The position numbers and the translations under genes were made by a program. 64,000 nucleotides of DNA from Sulfuriferula sp. AH1 (GTDB lineage: Bacteria; Pseudomonadota; Gammaproteobacteria; Burkholderiales; Sulfuriferulaceae), in the NCBI RefSeq assembly GCF_002162035.1, contig NZ_CP021138.1:434001-498000 (forward strand), written 5' to 3'. This document shows, piece by piece, positions 46,092 through 55,599 of this stretch. The first letter of the stretch is position 1. Each line of letters opens with the position of its first letter. The notes below the pieces were generated by a model. The model had not been told where the DNA came from. It did no database searches and saw only the letters and a list, made by a program, of their open reading frames with translations.

Positions 46092-47219
46092 TCAAACGAT
46101 ATTGAGATTGTTGATCCCGGACATGATGTCGCGGTCCTTGGATTCCTGACCCTGCAATTTGATCTTGAGCCGGAGATCATTGAGCGAGTCGGCATTGCGC
46201 AATGCGTCTTCGTAGGTAATCAGGCCGGCTTCGTACAAGTCGAATAACGACTGGTCGAAAGTCTGCATGCCCAGTTCGCGCGACTTGGCCATGATCTCCT
46301 TGATTTCGTGTACCTGTCCCTTGAAGATCAGATCGGCGATAAGCGGCGAATTGAGCAGCACTTCGACCGCCGCGATACGGCCGGTCGTGCCCTTGCGCGC
46401 AACCAGGCGCTGCGAGATGAAAGCCTTGAGGTTGAGCGACAAATCCATCAGTAATTGCTGACGGCGATCATCCGGGAAGAAATTGATGATACGGTCCAGT
46501 GCCTGGTTGGCCGAGTTGGCGTGCAGCGTGGTCAGACACAGGTGCCCGGTTTCTGCGAAAGCAATCGCGTATTCCATGGTTTCGCGGTCGCGTACCTCGC
46601 CGATGAGGATGACGTCGGGGGCCTGGCGCAAGGTGTTTTTCAGCGCGGCAAACCAGTTTTCCGTATCGACGCCTACTTCACGCTGAGTGACGATGGATTT
46701 TTTGTGTTCGTGTACGTACTCGACCGGATCTTCGATGGTAATGATATGGTCTTGCGCATTCTCGTTGCGATGGCCGACCATGGCTGCCAGCGAAGTGGAT
46801 TTGCCGGAACCGGTACCGCCGACAAAAATGACCAGACCGCGTTTTACCATGGCGACATCGCGTAATACCGGCGGCAGATTGAGCTGGTCCAGTTTGGGTA
46901 TCTGGGTAGTGATGGTCCGCATGACGACGCCGATGCGTCCCTGCTGCACGAAGGCGTTGACCCGGAAGCGTCCGATTTCTGCCGGTGAGATGGCGAAGTT
47001 GGCTTCGTGATGGGCCTCGAAATCCTTCCATTGCTTCTCGTTCATGATGCTGCGCGCGAGTTCGCGGGTATGCGAAGGCGTCAGCGTCTGATTGGAAACC
47101 GGAGCGATTTTGCCGTCGACCTTGATGGCAGGCGGAAACCCGGCAGTGATGAACAGGTCGGATGCGCGTTTACTCAGCATCAGGCGCAGCAGGTCGTGTA
47201 TGGTATTCAGTGCGTCCAT
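46092..47219 (-). CDS. pilU: type IV pilus retraction ATPase PilU
   Basis: Second PilT-family ATPase, an accessory that helps PilT depolymerise pilin at the inner-membrane base. Walker A is GGTGSGKSTSLAAMVG near residues 133-148; the Walker B-type region is DVILIGEVRDRETM; the Asp box EDPVEYVHEHK and His box HLCLTTLHANSANQ are present. Length is about 375 residues from the ATG at 47219, beginning MDALNTIHDLL. It is 4 bases after pilT and co-transcribed. The assignment as PilU rather than PilT rests on gene order and on the lack of the AIRNLIRE motif. Confidence 0.93.
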   Translation of the reverse strand: MDALNTIHDLLRLMLSKRASDLFITAGFPPAIKVDGKIAPVSNQTLTPSHTRELARSIMNEKQWKDFEAHHEANFAISPAEIGRFRVNAFVQQGRIGVVMRTITTQIPKLDQLNLPPVLRDVAMVKRGLVIFVGGTGSGKSTSLAAMVGHRNENAQDHIITIEDPVEYVHEHKKSIVTQREVGVDTENWFAALKNTLRQAPDVILIGEVRDRETMEYAIAFAETGHLCLTTLHANSANQALDRIINFFPDDRRQQLLMDLSLNLKAFISQRLVARKGTTGRIAAVEVLLNSPLIADLIFKGQVHEIKEIMAKSRELGMQTFDQSLFDLYEAGLITYEDALRNADSLNDLRLKIKLQGQESKDRDIMSGINNLNIV

Positions 47220-47223
47220 TGGT

Positions 47224-48267
47224 TTATCCCAGGAACATGTCTTTGTTAGCGGCGCGTGAACGGGCTTCGCCGACGGAAATGACGTTGCGTTTAACCAAAT
47301 CCTGCAAACATTGATCCAGTGTCTGCATGCCGACATTCTGGCCGGTCTGGATGGAGGAATACATCTGGGCGATCTTGTTTTCGCGGATCAGGTTGCGAAT
47401 TGCAGGTGTGCCTATCATGATTTCATGAGCGGCCACGCGGCCTGTGCCTTCCTTGTTCTTGAGCAGCGTTTGCGAAATGACCGCACGGATGGATTCGGAC
47501 AGCATGGAACGCACCATCTCCTTTTCGGCTGCAGGAAAAACGTCCACGATCCGGTCTATGGTCTTGGCTGCCGAGCTGGTGTGCAGGGTGCCGAACACCA
47601 GGTGACCGGTCTCCGCCGCGGTAAGGGCAAGGCGGATGGTTTCAAGGTCACGCATTTCGCCGACGAGGATGACGTCCGGATCTTCACGCAGCGCCGAGCG
47701 CAGTGCGTTGGCAAACGACAAGGTATGCGGCCCGACTTCGCGCTGGTTGATCACGCATTTTTTGCTTTGATGTACGAATTCGATCGGGTCTTCGACGGTG
47801 AGGATGTGGCCATATTCGTTTTCATTGACGTAATCCACCATGGCCGCAAGTGTCGTCGATTTGCCCGAGCCGGTAGGTCCGGTAACGAGTACAATGCCGC
47901 GAGGGGTATCGGCGATGTCCTTGAATATCTTGGGCGCATTCAGCTCTTCCAGCGTCAGTACCTTGCTGGGAATGGTACGGAATACCGCGCCTGCGCCGCG
48001 ATTCTGGTTGAACGCATTGACGCGGAAACGTGCCAGCGTGGGGACCTCGAACGAAAAGTCCACTTCCAGGGTTTCTTCGTATATTTTGCGTTGGCCATCG
48101 TTCATAATGTCGTACACCATGTCGTGTACGGTTTGATGATTCATGTCCGGCAGATTGATGCGGCGGATATCGCCGTGGACGCGTATCATCGGCGGCAAGC
48201 CGGCCGAGAGATGCAAGTCGGATGCCTTGTTTTTGACTGCGAAAGCCAGCAGTTCGGATATTTCCAT
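47224..48267 (-). CDS. pilT: type IV pilus retraction ATPase PilT
   Basis: Hexameric ATPase that powers pilus retraction and twitching motility. Key elements: Walker A GPTGSGKSTTLAAMVDYV, Asp box EDPIEFVHQSK, Walker B DPDVILVGEMRDLETI, His box HLVFGTLHTSSAAKT, and the retraction-specific TPAIRNLIRENKIAQM. The 347 residues are normal. A GGGGAA Shine-Dalgarno precedes the start. It is divergent from yggS with only 33 bases between starts; TATAAT at 48272-48277 may serve one of the pair. Target of regulation by the Pil-Chp system. Confidence 0.96.
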   Translation of the reverse strand: MEISELLAFAVKNKASDLHLSAGLPPMIRVHGDIRRINLPDMNHQTVHDMVYDIMNDGQRKIYEETLEVDFSFEVPTLARFRVNAFNQNRGAGAVFRTIPSKVLTLEELNAPKIFKDIADTPRGIVLVTGPTGSGKSTTLAAMVDYVNENEYGHILTVEDPIEFVHQSKKCVINQREVGPHTLSFANALRSALREDPDVILVGEMRDLETIRLALTAAETGHLVFGTLHTSSAAKTIDRIVDVFPAAEKEMVRSMLSESIRAVISQTLLKNKEGTGRVAAHEIMIGTPAIRNLIRENKIAQMYSSIQTGQNVGMQTLDQCLQDLVKRNVISVGEARSRAANKDMFLG

Positions 48268-48300
48268 TTGTTATAATTCCCCAATTTACTTTCGGCTATT

Positions 48301-48990
48301 ATGGACACAGTGAAAAGCACATTGCAAGCAGTTCAAACACGAATTGCAGCTGCCGCCGAATTGGCAGGTCGTGTGGCGCAGGATGTGACGTTATTGGCGG
48401 TGAGTAAAAACTGTACGGCGGATGCGGTGCGTGCGCTGGCAGAGGCCGGACAGAAGGCATTCGGCGAGAGCTACGTGCAGGAAGCGGTGGCTAAAATAGC
48501 CGCATTGGCAGATATGCATTTGTGCTGGCATTTTATCGGGCCTATCCAGCGTAACAAGACCGGCCAGATCGCTGCCAGTTTCGACTGGGTACATGGCGTG
48601 GATCGTGCGATTATTGCCCAGCGTTTATCGGCGGCGCGTGCGCCCGATCAGGCACCGCTGAATATCTGCTTGCAGGTCAATGTGAGCGGTGAAGCGAGCA
48701 AAAGCGGCGTGACGCCGGAACAACTGGTGGAGCTGGTTGCCGAGGTGCGCGATTTGCCGGGATTGCGGTTGCGTGGCTTAATGGCGATTCCCCGTGCAAC
48801 CGCTGATGTGGCGGAGCAGCGGGCGCAATTTGCGCTGTTGCGCCAGTGCTTTGAGCAAATGAATGCGCAGGGTGCGGGCATGGATACCCTGTCGATGGGC
48901 ATGTCGGGCGACCTGGAGGCCGCAATTGCTGAAGGGGCTACCATAGTGCGTGTGGGGACGGCCCTGTTTGGAACCAGAATAAGAGGATGA
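48301..48990 (+). CDS. yggS: YggS/PROSC family PLP homeostasis protein
   Basis: A pyridoxal-phosphate binding TIM-barrel protein that keeps PLP levels balanced without known enzyme activity. The PLP lysine is in LLAVSKNCTADAVRALAEAG near residues 30-40; other landmarks are AFGESYVQEAV, WHFIGPIQRNK and the late SMGMSGDLEAAIAEGATIVRVG. The 229 residues are normal. It starts the yggS-proC-yggT cluster that is widely conserved. Its TGA overlaps an ATG (48987) that is in frame with proC. Confidence 0.94.
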   Translation: MDTVKSTLQAVQTRIAAAAELAGRVAQDVTLLAVSKNCTADAVRALAEAGQKAFGESYVQEAVAKIAALADMHLCWHFIGPIQRNKTGQIAASFDWVHGVDRAIIAQRLSAARAPDQAPLNICLQVNVSGEASKSGVTPEQLVELVAEVRDLPGLRLRGLMAIPRATADVAEQRAQFALLRQCFEQMNAQGAGMDTLSMGMSGDLEAAIAEGATIVRVGTALFGTRIRG

Positions 48991-48995
48991 AATTT

Positions 48996-49802
48996 ATGCA
49001 TATTGCATTTGTTGGTGGCGGCAACATGGCTTCAGCCCTGATTGCAGGCTTGTTGCGCGAAGGCTTCGGCGCCGAGCGTATCACGGTGATTGAGCACAAC
49101 GTCGATGCGCAGCGTCATCTGCATACCGAATTCCGGGTCAGCGTGAGTAGCGGACTCGATGCAGCTGCTGTAGCCGCTGATGTGGTGGTGCTGGCGGTCA
49201 AGCCGCAGCAATTGCAGGCAGTCGCCGAGCAATTGGCGCCTTTGCTGGATCAGCAGCTGGTGGTTTCCATCGCCGCTGGGGTGCGTGCCGGTACCTTGTC
49301 CGCATGGCTGGGCAATTATGAACGGGTGGTGCGCACCATGCCGAATACGCCCGCGATGGTAGGCGCCGGAGTGACCGCGCTGTTTGCGCTGCCCGCGGTG
49401 ACGGCGTTGCAACGCAAGCAGGCCGAAGTGGTGATGGAGGCAGCAGGCAGCGTGCTGTGGCTGGAAGATGAGGTGTTGATGGATGCCGTTACCGCCGTGT
49501 CGGGCAGCGGCCCGGCGTATGTGTTCTATTTTATGGAAGCCATGCAACAGGCCGGGATGGATCAGGGGCTGAGCGCAGCTGCCGCGCGCCAATTGACGCT
49601 GGAAACGTTTCTGGGGGCGGCCAAGCTGGCTGAAAGCAGCCCCGAGGATGTTGCCCAGCTGCGGGCGCGGGTGACATCCAAAGGTGGTACGACCGAACAG
49701 GCCATTTTGAGTATGCAGGCAGCGGGTGTGCAGGCAGCCATCGTCGAGGCGGTTTATGCAGCGGCACGCCGTTCCAAAGAACTGGGGGATGCGCTGGCGT
49801 AA
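48996..49802 (+). CDS. proC: pyrroline-5-carboxylate reductase
   Basis: Final step of proline synthesis: NADPH reduction of pyrroline-5-carboxylate. The Rossmann motif is IAFVGGGNMASALIAGLL at the N-terminus, and the signature AVSGSGPAYVFYFMEAM lies near residue 165, followed by the C-terminal helical domain ending TSKGGTTEQAIL. About 268 residues. I prefer the ATG at 48996, because AGAGGA is 9 bases upstream; the ATG at 48987 is too close. The proA gene is 8 kb downstream on the other strand. It is followed by yggT 17 bases on. Confidence 0.94.
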   Translation: MHIAFVGGGNMASALIAGLLREGFGAERITVIEHNVDAQRHLHTEFRVSVSSGLDAAAVAADVVVLAVKPQQLQAVAEQLAPLLDQQLVVSIAAGVRAGTLSAWLGNYERVVRTMPNTPAMVGAGVTALFALPAVTALQRKQAEVVMEAAGSVLWLEDEVLMDAVTAVSGSGPAYVFYFMEAMQQAGMDQGLSAAAARQLTLETFLGAAKLAESSPEDVAQLRARVTSKGGTTEQAILSMQAAGVQAAIVEAVYAAARRSKELGDALA

Positions 49803-49819
49803 ATGCCGCGTAACAAATC

Positions 49820-50395
49820 ATGCTGAATCAAGCTTTTGCCTTTATTTTACAAAATGTGACGAACCTGTTCCTGATCGCGCTGTTATTGCGCGTTTATATG
49901 CAATGGATGAGAGTGCCGTTTCAAAACCCGTTCGCACAGTTCGTGGTGAAGTTTACTGATTTTGTCGTGCGTCCGTTGCGCCGCGTTATTCCCGGACTGT
50001 TTGGATTGGATCTGGCAACCCTGCTGCTTGCGGTGGTCTTGCAGTTTGTCCTGACATTGGTGTTGTACGCGTTGCAGGGGTTTCCCTTTGCGGTTGCAGG
50101 GATAGGCGTGCTGTCAGGATTCCTGCTGTTAGCCCTGGTCGATTTGCTGGTGCTGGCATGTTATGTGCTTATGGGTTTGGTATTGGTAACGGCGGTCTTG
50201 TCGCTGGTGAACCCGTTTTCGCCATTCATGGTGGTCTTCGATTCGCTGACAGCCCCATTGCTGCGCCCTTTCAGACGTATCGTGCCATTGGTGGGTAACG
50301 TCGATTTGTCACCCATGATATTTCTGCTGTTGTGTCAATTTGTTGTCACATTTCCGTTGGCATGGTTGGGTGCCTGGGCGCGGCACTTGCTGTGA
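49820..50395 (+). CDS. yggT: YggT family membrane protein
   Basis: A small membrane protein with two YggT repeats (FILQNVTNLFLIALLLRVYM and VTAVLSLVNPFSPFMVVFDS), each followed by a conserved PFRR/PLRRVIP element (RPLRRVIPGL; PFRRIVPLVG). About four membrane segments in 191 residues. The family is associated with osmotic tolerance and, in plastids and actinobacteria, with cell-division proteins; no exact function is proven. It completes the yggS-proC-yggT cluster. The next gene begins 82 bases on. Confidence 0.92.
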   Translation: MLNQAFAFILQNVTNLFLIALLLRVYMQWMRVPFQNPFAQFVVKFTDFVVRPLRRVIPGLFGLDLATLLLAVVLQFVLTLVLYALQGFPFAVAGIGVLSGFLLLALVDLLVLACYVLMGLVLVTAVLSLVNPFSPFMVVFDSLTAPLLRPFRRIVPLVGNVDLSPMIFLLLCQFVVTFPLAWLGAWARHLL

Positions 50396-50477
50396 TTCGT
50401 CACCGAAGCGCAGGAATACTTCCGACTGCAGACGGAAATTATATAAATAATAATCAAGGAATTTGGAGCGCTACAAA

Positions 50478-52397
50478 ATGGACAGCAGGCTCGATCAGGG
50501 AATAGCGCAGTACCAGCGCCAGCGTGGCGAGATTCTGGCAACTCTGGAATCTTACCGCGCGTGGCTGGAGCGTTATACCGACGTCGAGTCCGGGCAGAGT
50601 CTGCGCCTGTATGATCTGGCCGAAAGCCTTAAGCGCGATAAATTATTGCTGGCTTTCGTGGCTGAATTTTCGCGCGGCAAATCCGAGCTGATTAATGCCT
50701 TGTTCTTTGCCGATCTGAAACAGCGCTTGCTGCCGTCCGATGTCGGCCGTACCACCATGTGTCCGACCGAATTGTTCTACGACGCCGATAGCGAACCTTA
50801 CCTGCGCCTGCTGCCGATAGAAACGCGGCTGCGTGATGATTCGATTTCACGCCTGAAGCGTTTGTCCATCGAGTGGAGCAGTATTCGCCTGGATCCCGCC
50901 GATCCTCAGCAAATGAGCGCAGCCTTGCGTTCACTGGCTGATGTGAAAAGAGTCGCTGTTGCCGAGGCTCAGGCAATGGGGCTGTGCGATGCCGGCGATA
51001 TCGTCAAATCCCACGATGGCATGGTTGAAATCCCGGTCTGGCGTTATGCGATGATTAATTTCCCTCATCCGTTGCTGAAAAGCGGTCTGGCGATACTGGA
51101 TACGCCGGGTTTGAATGCGCTCGGTTCCGAACCGGAATTAACCCTGAATACGATCCCTAACGCGCACGGCGTATTGTTTTTGCTGGCGACAGACACCGGC
51201 GTGACGCGTTCCGATCTGGAGATATGGGAAAACAGTGTGCGCCATCATGCCAACCATCACGTGGCGATTCTGAACAAGGTCGATATGTTATGGGATGAGC
51301 TCAAATCCGAGGCGGAAATCGAGCAGAGCATACATAAACAGAAGCAGCACACGGCGCAGCAATTGCAGTTGGCGGAAGATCAGGTTTTGGCCTTGTCTGC
51401 GCAAAAGGCGTTGCTGGGGAAAATCCGCGGCGATCAGGCCCTGATCCAGCGTTCCGGCATCGGCGCGCTGGAAAGCCTGCTGGCGGACAAGATCATTCCC
51501 GACCGTCAGGTGATACTCTACAAGTCGGTATGCAACGAAGTGCAAACGATGGCTGGCGCGTCCCGCCAGAGCGTGAACATGCAGCTCGAAGGCGTGCGCC
51601 AGGATCTGGAACAGCTCAGCGCATTCTCGGGCAAGAATTGCGAAATCGTGACTAATTTGCGCGACAAGCTGATCAAGGAAAAGTCGGCATACGATGCCAC
51701 TACCATGAATTTCAAAATAACCCGCACGCTGATACAGGAACAAGGCCGTTTGCTGCTGGATGCGCTGGCTGAGGAAGTGCTGGATGAAATGCTGGTTGCC
51801 GGACGTGCCCGTCTGGAGGATTGCTGGACGACTCCCGGACTGGTGCAGGGAATGAATGATTTGTTTGCACAAATCATTCAGCGTTTCCATGAAGTCGAAG
51901 ACCGGGCAACCAGAATCGTGGAACTGCTTGACGCCGCTTATCTGCGTTTTCACCAGGAACATGGTTTCCCGCTGTTGAGCCCGCCACAATTGACGATGGA
52001 TAATTGCCGGCAAAAACTCGCCGTACTCATGTTGCAGGTGGATCAGTTCGGGCATGATCCGGTCAATCTGATCATGGAAAAACGTTTCATGGTCAAAAAG
52101 TTCTACCTGAGTCTGGTGGCAGAGGCGCGCGGCATGTTCATGCTCGCCAAAACCGAGGCCGATAGCTGGTTGCGGCGCAGCCTTGACCCTGTGGTCATGC
52201 GTATTCGCGATCATAAAAAACAGCTGGAAATCCGTATCGAGAATATCAAGCAAGTGCATGACAATCTGGATAACCTGCAAGCCAGAACGCTTGCATTGAA
52301 AAGCCAGCAAGCCACGCTGGAGCAGCAGCAGGCTGAAATTGGCGTGATCCTGCAAGGGTCGGCCTGTCTGTCGGCAACTGTGGCAAGCCAGATTTGA
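50478..52397 (+). CDS. dynamin-like GTPase
   Basis: A 639-residue protein of the bacterial dynamin family. GTPase motifs: G1 FSRGKSELINAL near residues 57-68, with Arg where Gly is common; G2 Thr candidate in GRTTMCPTELF; G3 ILDTPGLNALG; G4 ILNKVDMLWDEL. Long helices follow (NMQLEGVRQDLEQLSAF, residue 350 onward), with a coiled coil at the end (KQLEIRIENIKQVHDNLDNL). No membrane segment. The ATG at 50478 has a GGAG at 9 bases. Bacterial dynamins remodel or protect membranes. A FimV-like gene lies 14 bases downstream, so the two are probably co-expressed. I know of no described role for this pairing. Confidence 0.82.
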   Translation: MDSRLDQGIAQYQRQRGEILATLESYRAWLERYTDVESGQSLRLYDLAESLKRDKLLLAFVAEFSRGKSELINALFFADLKQRLLPSDVGRTTMCPTELFYDADSEPYLRLLPIETRLRDDSISRLKRLSIEWSSIRLDPADPQQMSAALRSLADVKRVAVAEAQAMGLCDAGDIVKSHDGMVEIPVWRYAMINFPHPLLKSGLAILDTPGLNALGSEPELTLNTIPNAHGVLFLLATDTGVTRSDLEIWENSVRHHANHHVAILNKVDMLWDELKSEAEIEQSIHKQKQHTAQQLQLAEDQVLALSAQKALLGKIRGDQALIQRSGIGALESLLADKIIPDRQVILYKSVCNEVQTMAGASRQSVNMQLEGVRQDLEQLSAFSGKNCEIVTNLRDKLIKEKSAYDATTMNFKITRTLIQEQGRLLLDALAEEVLDEMLVAGRARLEDCWTTPGLVQGMNDLFAQIIQRFHEVEDRATRIVELLDAAYLRFHQEHGFPLLSPPQLTMDNCRQKLAVLMLQVDQFGHDPVNLIMEKRFMVKKFYLSLVAEARGMFMLAKTEADSWLRRSLDPVVMRIRDHKKQLEIRIENIKQVHDNLDNLQARTLALKSQQATLEQQQAEIGVILQGSACLSATVASQI

Positions 52398-52411
52398 GCC
52401 CGGGTGCGCGG

Positions 52412-54103
52412 ATGCATCAGCGCATATCCCGAACCATCCTGCTGGTTGCAGCCATGACTGCAACCGGCGTTACTGCGGCCATGGGGTTCGGAGCGGCTCG
52501 GGTCAGATCCGGCTAGGGGCAGCCGCTCGATGTGATGATCCCTGTGTTAAGCGACGATGCAGGTGAGTTGGCCGATAATTGTTTTGTGCTGACACAGCCT
52601 GGCCAGGCTGATGACAGTTTGCCTTCGTTAAAGAAAGCCAGGCTGACAGTGAAAAATATGGCGGGCATCCCTTATCTGGCATTGACGACCCAATACGCGG
52701 TCAATGACCCTGTGCTCGTATTCGCGATAGAAACACGCTGTTCAGGCCTGGTGCGACGCGAATATACCTTGTTGCTGGATGTGGCAAGCAATGCAAGTAA
52801 TGCCGCTGTTGTTGTCAGCCCAGTAATCGTCCCGCCAGTGGTAGCCAGACCGCGAGTGGCACAACCTGCTCCCAAAACCGACGCTGAACTGTTCAGCAGC
52901 AAGCAGGGCCTTGTGGCCAAGCGCAAACTTCCGGCCTCTGACAGGCATCCTGCGGCTGTGGCGAGACCGGCTGTGATTCAGCCCGCTTTCGCTGTGAACC
53001 TGCATCTGAGTACATCTCTGTCCAGTTTGCCCGGGCAGTACCCGTTATCGGCGGAGCAGTTGATTGCGTTGAAGCGCATGCGCGGCATGCTGTCGATAGA
53101 CGCAGGCAGACCCGCATCGGAAATCGACCGGCTGCGCGATGATCTCGTCGCCAGTCAGCAGCAACTGGCTCAGGCAAAACACGCTTTGGTGCTGTTAAGA
53201 GCGCAGACGGTCAAGCCAGCTCAGCCTCAGCCGGCACTCCAGCCGACAGCTGCCAGAAATGCAGCCGCAAGCTGGCGGCGGTCTGGTTGGCTGTGGATCG
53301 GTCTGGCATTGCTGGTATTGGTTGCGGGTTATGTGCTGGATCGCCGCCGGAAATTGTCGAATCTGATGTTTACCGTACCATCGCCCGACGATCAGGCCGA
53401 CAAAGGCCAAATTAAATTGGGTGCCATTGCGCAGGTAGATTCGGCGACGAATGACTTGTGGGCGCATGTGGATGATGTTGCTGCGCCGTCTTCGCAACAG
53501 CATCCGGATATCGAGTTCGCGGTAGATAAATTGCCGGGGCATGATCTGCTTGCCCGGCCCGCGGAACGACATAATACGGTGCAGTCAGAGGCGCTGTCGG
53601 TCTCCAGTTTGATGCGCGTAACCGAAGAAGCCGAGGTGTTTCTGGGGCTGGGCTATAAGGACAGGGCGATTGCCGTGTTGTCGGAAGATATTGCCGGGCA
53701 TCCGCGTAATCATCCGGCGGTGTGGTTCATGCTGTTAGGCATCTATCGTGAACTGGGTGACCATGAATCGTTCGATCGGACGGTAGCCGGATTCAAACAG
53801 CGCTTTAACCTGATTGTGCCGACCTGGAATTTGATTATGCCGGCAGAGCAAAAGGGGGAGGGTGTGCTGGCAATGACGCACATCATGACCAGAATCATAT
53901 CCTTGTGGCCTGACCATGAATGCTACGATTATCTGAGCGAGCTGCTCTACGACGACAGGCAGGGGAGCCGCCAGGGATTCAGTCTGGACGTCTATCGCGA
54001 TATTATCTGGTTGAAGGAAGTTCTGGATATTCTGAGCAAACCGGAAACAAAGATCGCCGAAGAAGTGGCGGCTGAAGATAATCTGGATTGGGATTTTCAA
54101 TAA
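52412..54103 (+). pseudogene. FimV-like pilus/polar hub protein interrupted by an in-frame amber codon
   Basis: A single frame from ATG 52412 to TAA 54101-54103, broken only by TAG at 52514-52516. Before it lies a signal peptide (MHQRISRTILLVAAMTATG) and GFGAARVRSG; after it GQPLDVMIPVLSDDAGE, the usual FimV N-terminal S-x-L-G-Q-P-L pattern, with TAG where Leu is expected. The FimV-type REYTLLLD sequence, a coiled coil, a membrane segment (SGWLWIGLALLVLVAGYVL, about 250 residues after 52532) and a C-terminal TPR-like EVFLGLGYKDRAIAVLSEDI follow. No LysM is obvious. A downstream start at GTG 52529 or ATG 52532, with AGGGG ahead, would make a protein without signal peptide. Confidence 0.72.
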
Positions 54104-54131
54104 GTCCGATCGCTGCCCATGCCAGTCGGAC
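54104..54131. terminator. hairpin between the FimV-like gene and rng
   Basis: GTCCGA (54104-54109) pairs with TCGGAC (54126-54131), with a T-rich run (ATTTTTCT) a few bases further on the plus strand. It lies between convergent genes. The stem is short and the spacing to the T-run is long, so this is weak. Confidence 0.4.
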
Positions 54132-54144
54132 CCGGATCATTTTT

Positions 54145-55599
54145 CTAGATTAGAATAATATCGTACTGCTCCTGGGTATAAAAAGTCTCGACCTGCAAGG
54201 ACACGGGCTTGGCGATAAAGTCGCCCAATTGCGCCAGACTCTGCGATTCCTCCTCCAGAAACAAGTCGATTACCAGTTGCGATGCCAGAATGCGGTATTC
54301 CTTGGCATTGAACTGACGGGCTTCGCGCACGATTTCCCGCAATATTTCGTAGCATACGGTCTTCGCGGTTTTTACCTGGCCGCGTCCCTGACAGGTAGGG
54401 CACGGCTCGCACAGGATATGCGCCAGGCTTTCTCGGGTGCGTTTGCGCGTCATTTCCACCAGGCCTAGCGGAGAGAAGTCGTGTACCGACATGCGGGTAT
54501 TGTCGCGCGACAGCGCTTTTTTGAATTCCAGAAACACTTCCTGCTGGTGGTCGCGGTTATCCATGTCGATGAAATCGACGATGATCATGCCGCCCAGATT
54601 GCGTAACCGCAATTGCCGTGCGATGGCTTGTGCCGCCTCCAGATTGGTTTTGAAAATGGTGTCGTCAAAATTGCGGACACCGACAAAGCCGCCGGTGTTG
54701 ACGTCAACCGTGGTCAGGGCTTCGGTCTGGTCGATGATCAGATAGCCGCCGGATTTGAGATCGACACGGCGCGCGAGCGCTTTTTCGATTTCCGCTTCGA
54801 CGGCGTACAGGTCGAACAAGGGGCGTTCCGCAGCGTAATGCTGTAATTTTTCGATTACTCCTTGCGTGTAATTCTGGGCGAACTCAAACATCTTTTGATA
54901 GGTTTCGCGCGAATCCACCAGTATCCGGCTGGTTTCATCGTTGGCAAAGTCGCGCAGTACCCGTAATGCCAGATTCAGATCCTGATAGAGCAGGGTTTTC
55001 ACTGCTGCGACCTTGGCGCGGCTCTGGATGTCTGCCCACAACCGGCGCAGGTAATCCACATCGGCCTGCAGTTCGGCGGTTTGCGCCTGTTCGGCCATGG
55101 TGCGGATAATAAAGCCGCCAGGTTCGCCTTCGGGAATGATGAGCTGAAGTTTTTGGCGTAACTGTTCGCGTTCGGCCTCATCCTCGATCTTTTGGGAAAT
55201 GCCGATGTGCGAGTCTTGCGGCAAATACACCAGGAAGCGGCCCGCAAAGCTGATCTGGGTAGAAAGGCGGGCGCCTTTGGTGCCGATAGGGTCCTTGATG
55301 ACCTGCACCATGATGCTCTGGCCTTCGAACAGGATGCGTTCGATCGGACGTTCTTCGCCGATGTGCTGGCGTTCTTCCCAGATATCGGCGACATGCAGAA
55401 AAGCGGCACGTTCCAGGCCGATATCGATGAACGCGGATTGCATGCCCGGCAATACGCGACACACCTTGCCGAAATAAATATTGCCTACCAGGCCGCGCTG
55501 ACTGCTGCGTTCTATATGCAGCTCTTGCACTACGCCCAGATGCATGACAGCTACACGGGTTTCCTGCGGAGTGACGTTGATCAGTATTTCTTCGCTCAT
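54145..55599 (-). CDS. rng: ribonuclease G
   Basis: Endoribonuclease of the RNase E/G family that matures the 5' end of 16S rRNA and degrades some mRNAs. N-terminal S1-like domain around LVGNIYFGKVCRVLPGMQSAF, then the catalytic DNase I-like domain with GGMIIVDFIDMDNRDHQQEV (metal-binding Asp) and the zinc-link cysteines CEPCPTCQG. Length 484 is RNase G size, without the long RNase E degradosome tail. It overlaps maf by 4 bases and ends the proA-nadD-rsfS-rlmH-maf-rng operon. Confidence 0.94.
   Translation of the reverse strand: MSEEILINVTPQETRVAVMHLGVVQELHIERSSQRGLVGNIYFGKVCRVLPGMQSAFIDIGLERAAFLHVADIWEERQHIGEERPIERILFEGQSIMVQVIKDPIGTKGARLSTQISFAGRFLVYLPQDSHIGISQKIEDEAEREQLRQKLQLIIPEGEPGGFIIRTMAEQAQTAELQADVDYLRRLWADIQSRAKVAAVKTLLYQDLNLALRVLRDFANDETSRILVDSRETYQKMFEFAQNYTQGVIEKLQHYAAERPLFDLYAVEAEIEKALARRVDLKSGGYLIIDQTEALTTVDVNTGGFVGVRNFDDTIFKTNLEAAQAIARQLRLRNLGGMIIVDFIDMDNRDHQQEVFLEFKKALSRDNTRMSVHDFSPLGLVEMTRKRTRESLAHILCEPCPTCQGRGQVKTAKTVCYEILREIVREARQFNAKEYRILASQLVIDLFLEEESQSLAQLGDFIAKPVSLQVETFYTQEQYDIILI

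Noticed and set aside
47311-48276. Plus-strand open frame of 321 codons antisense to pilT
   Set aside because: pilT motifs on the minus strand are complete; the antisense translation shows no motif.
51288-52463. Minus-strand open frame of 391 codons antisense to the dynamin-like gene
   Set aside because: It is Gln/His-rich and low in structure, and is opposed by intact G1, G3 and G4 motifs on the plus strand.
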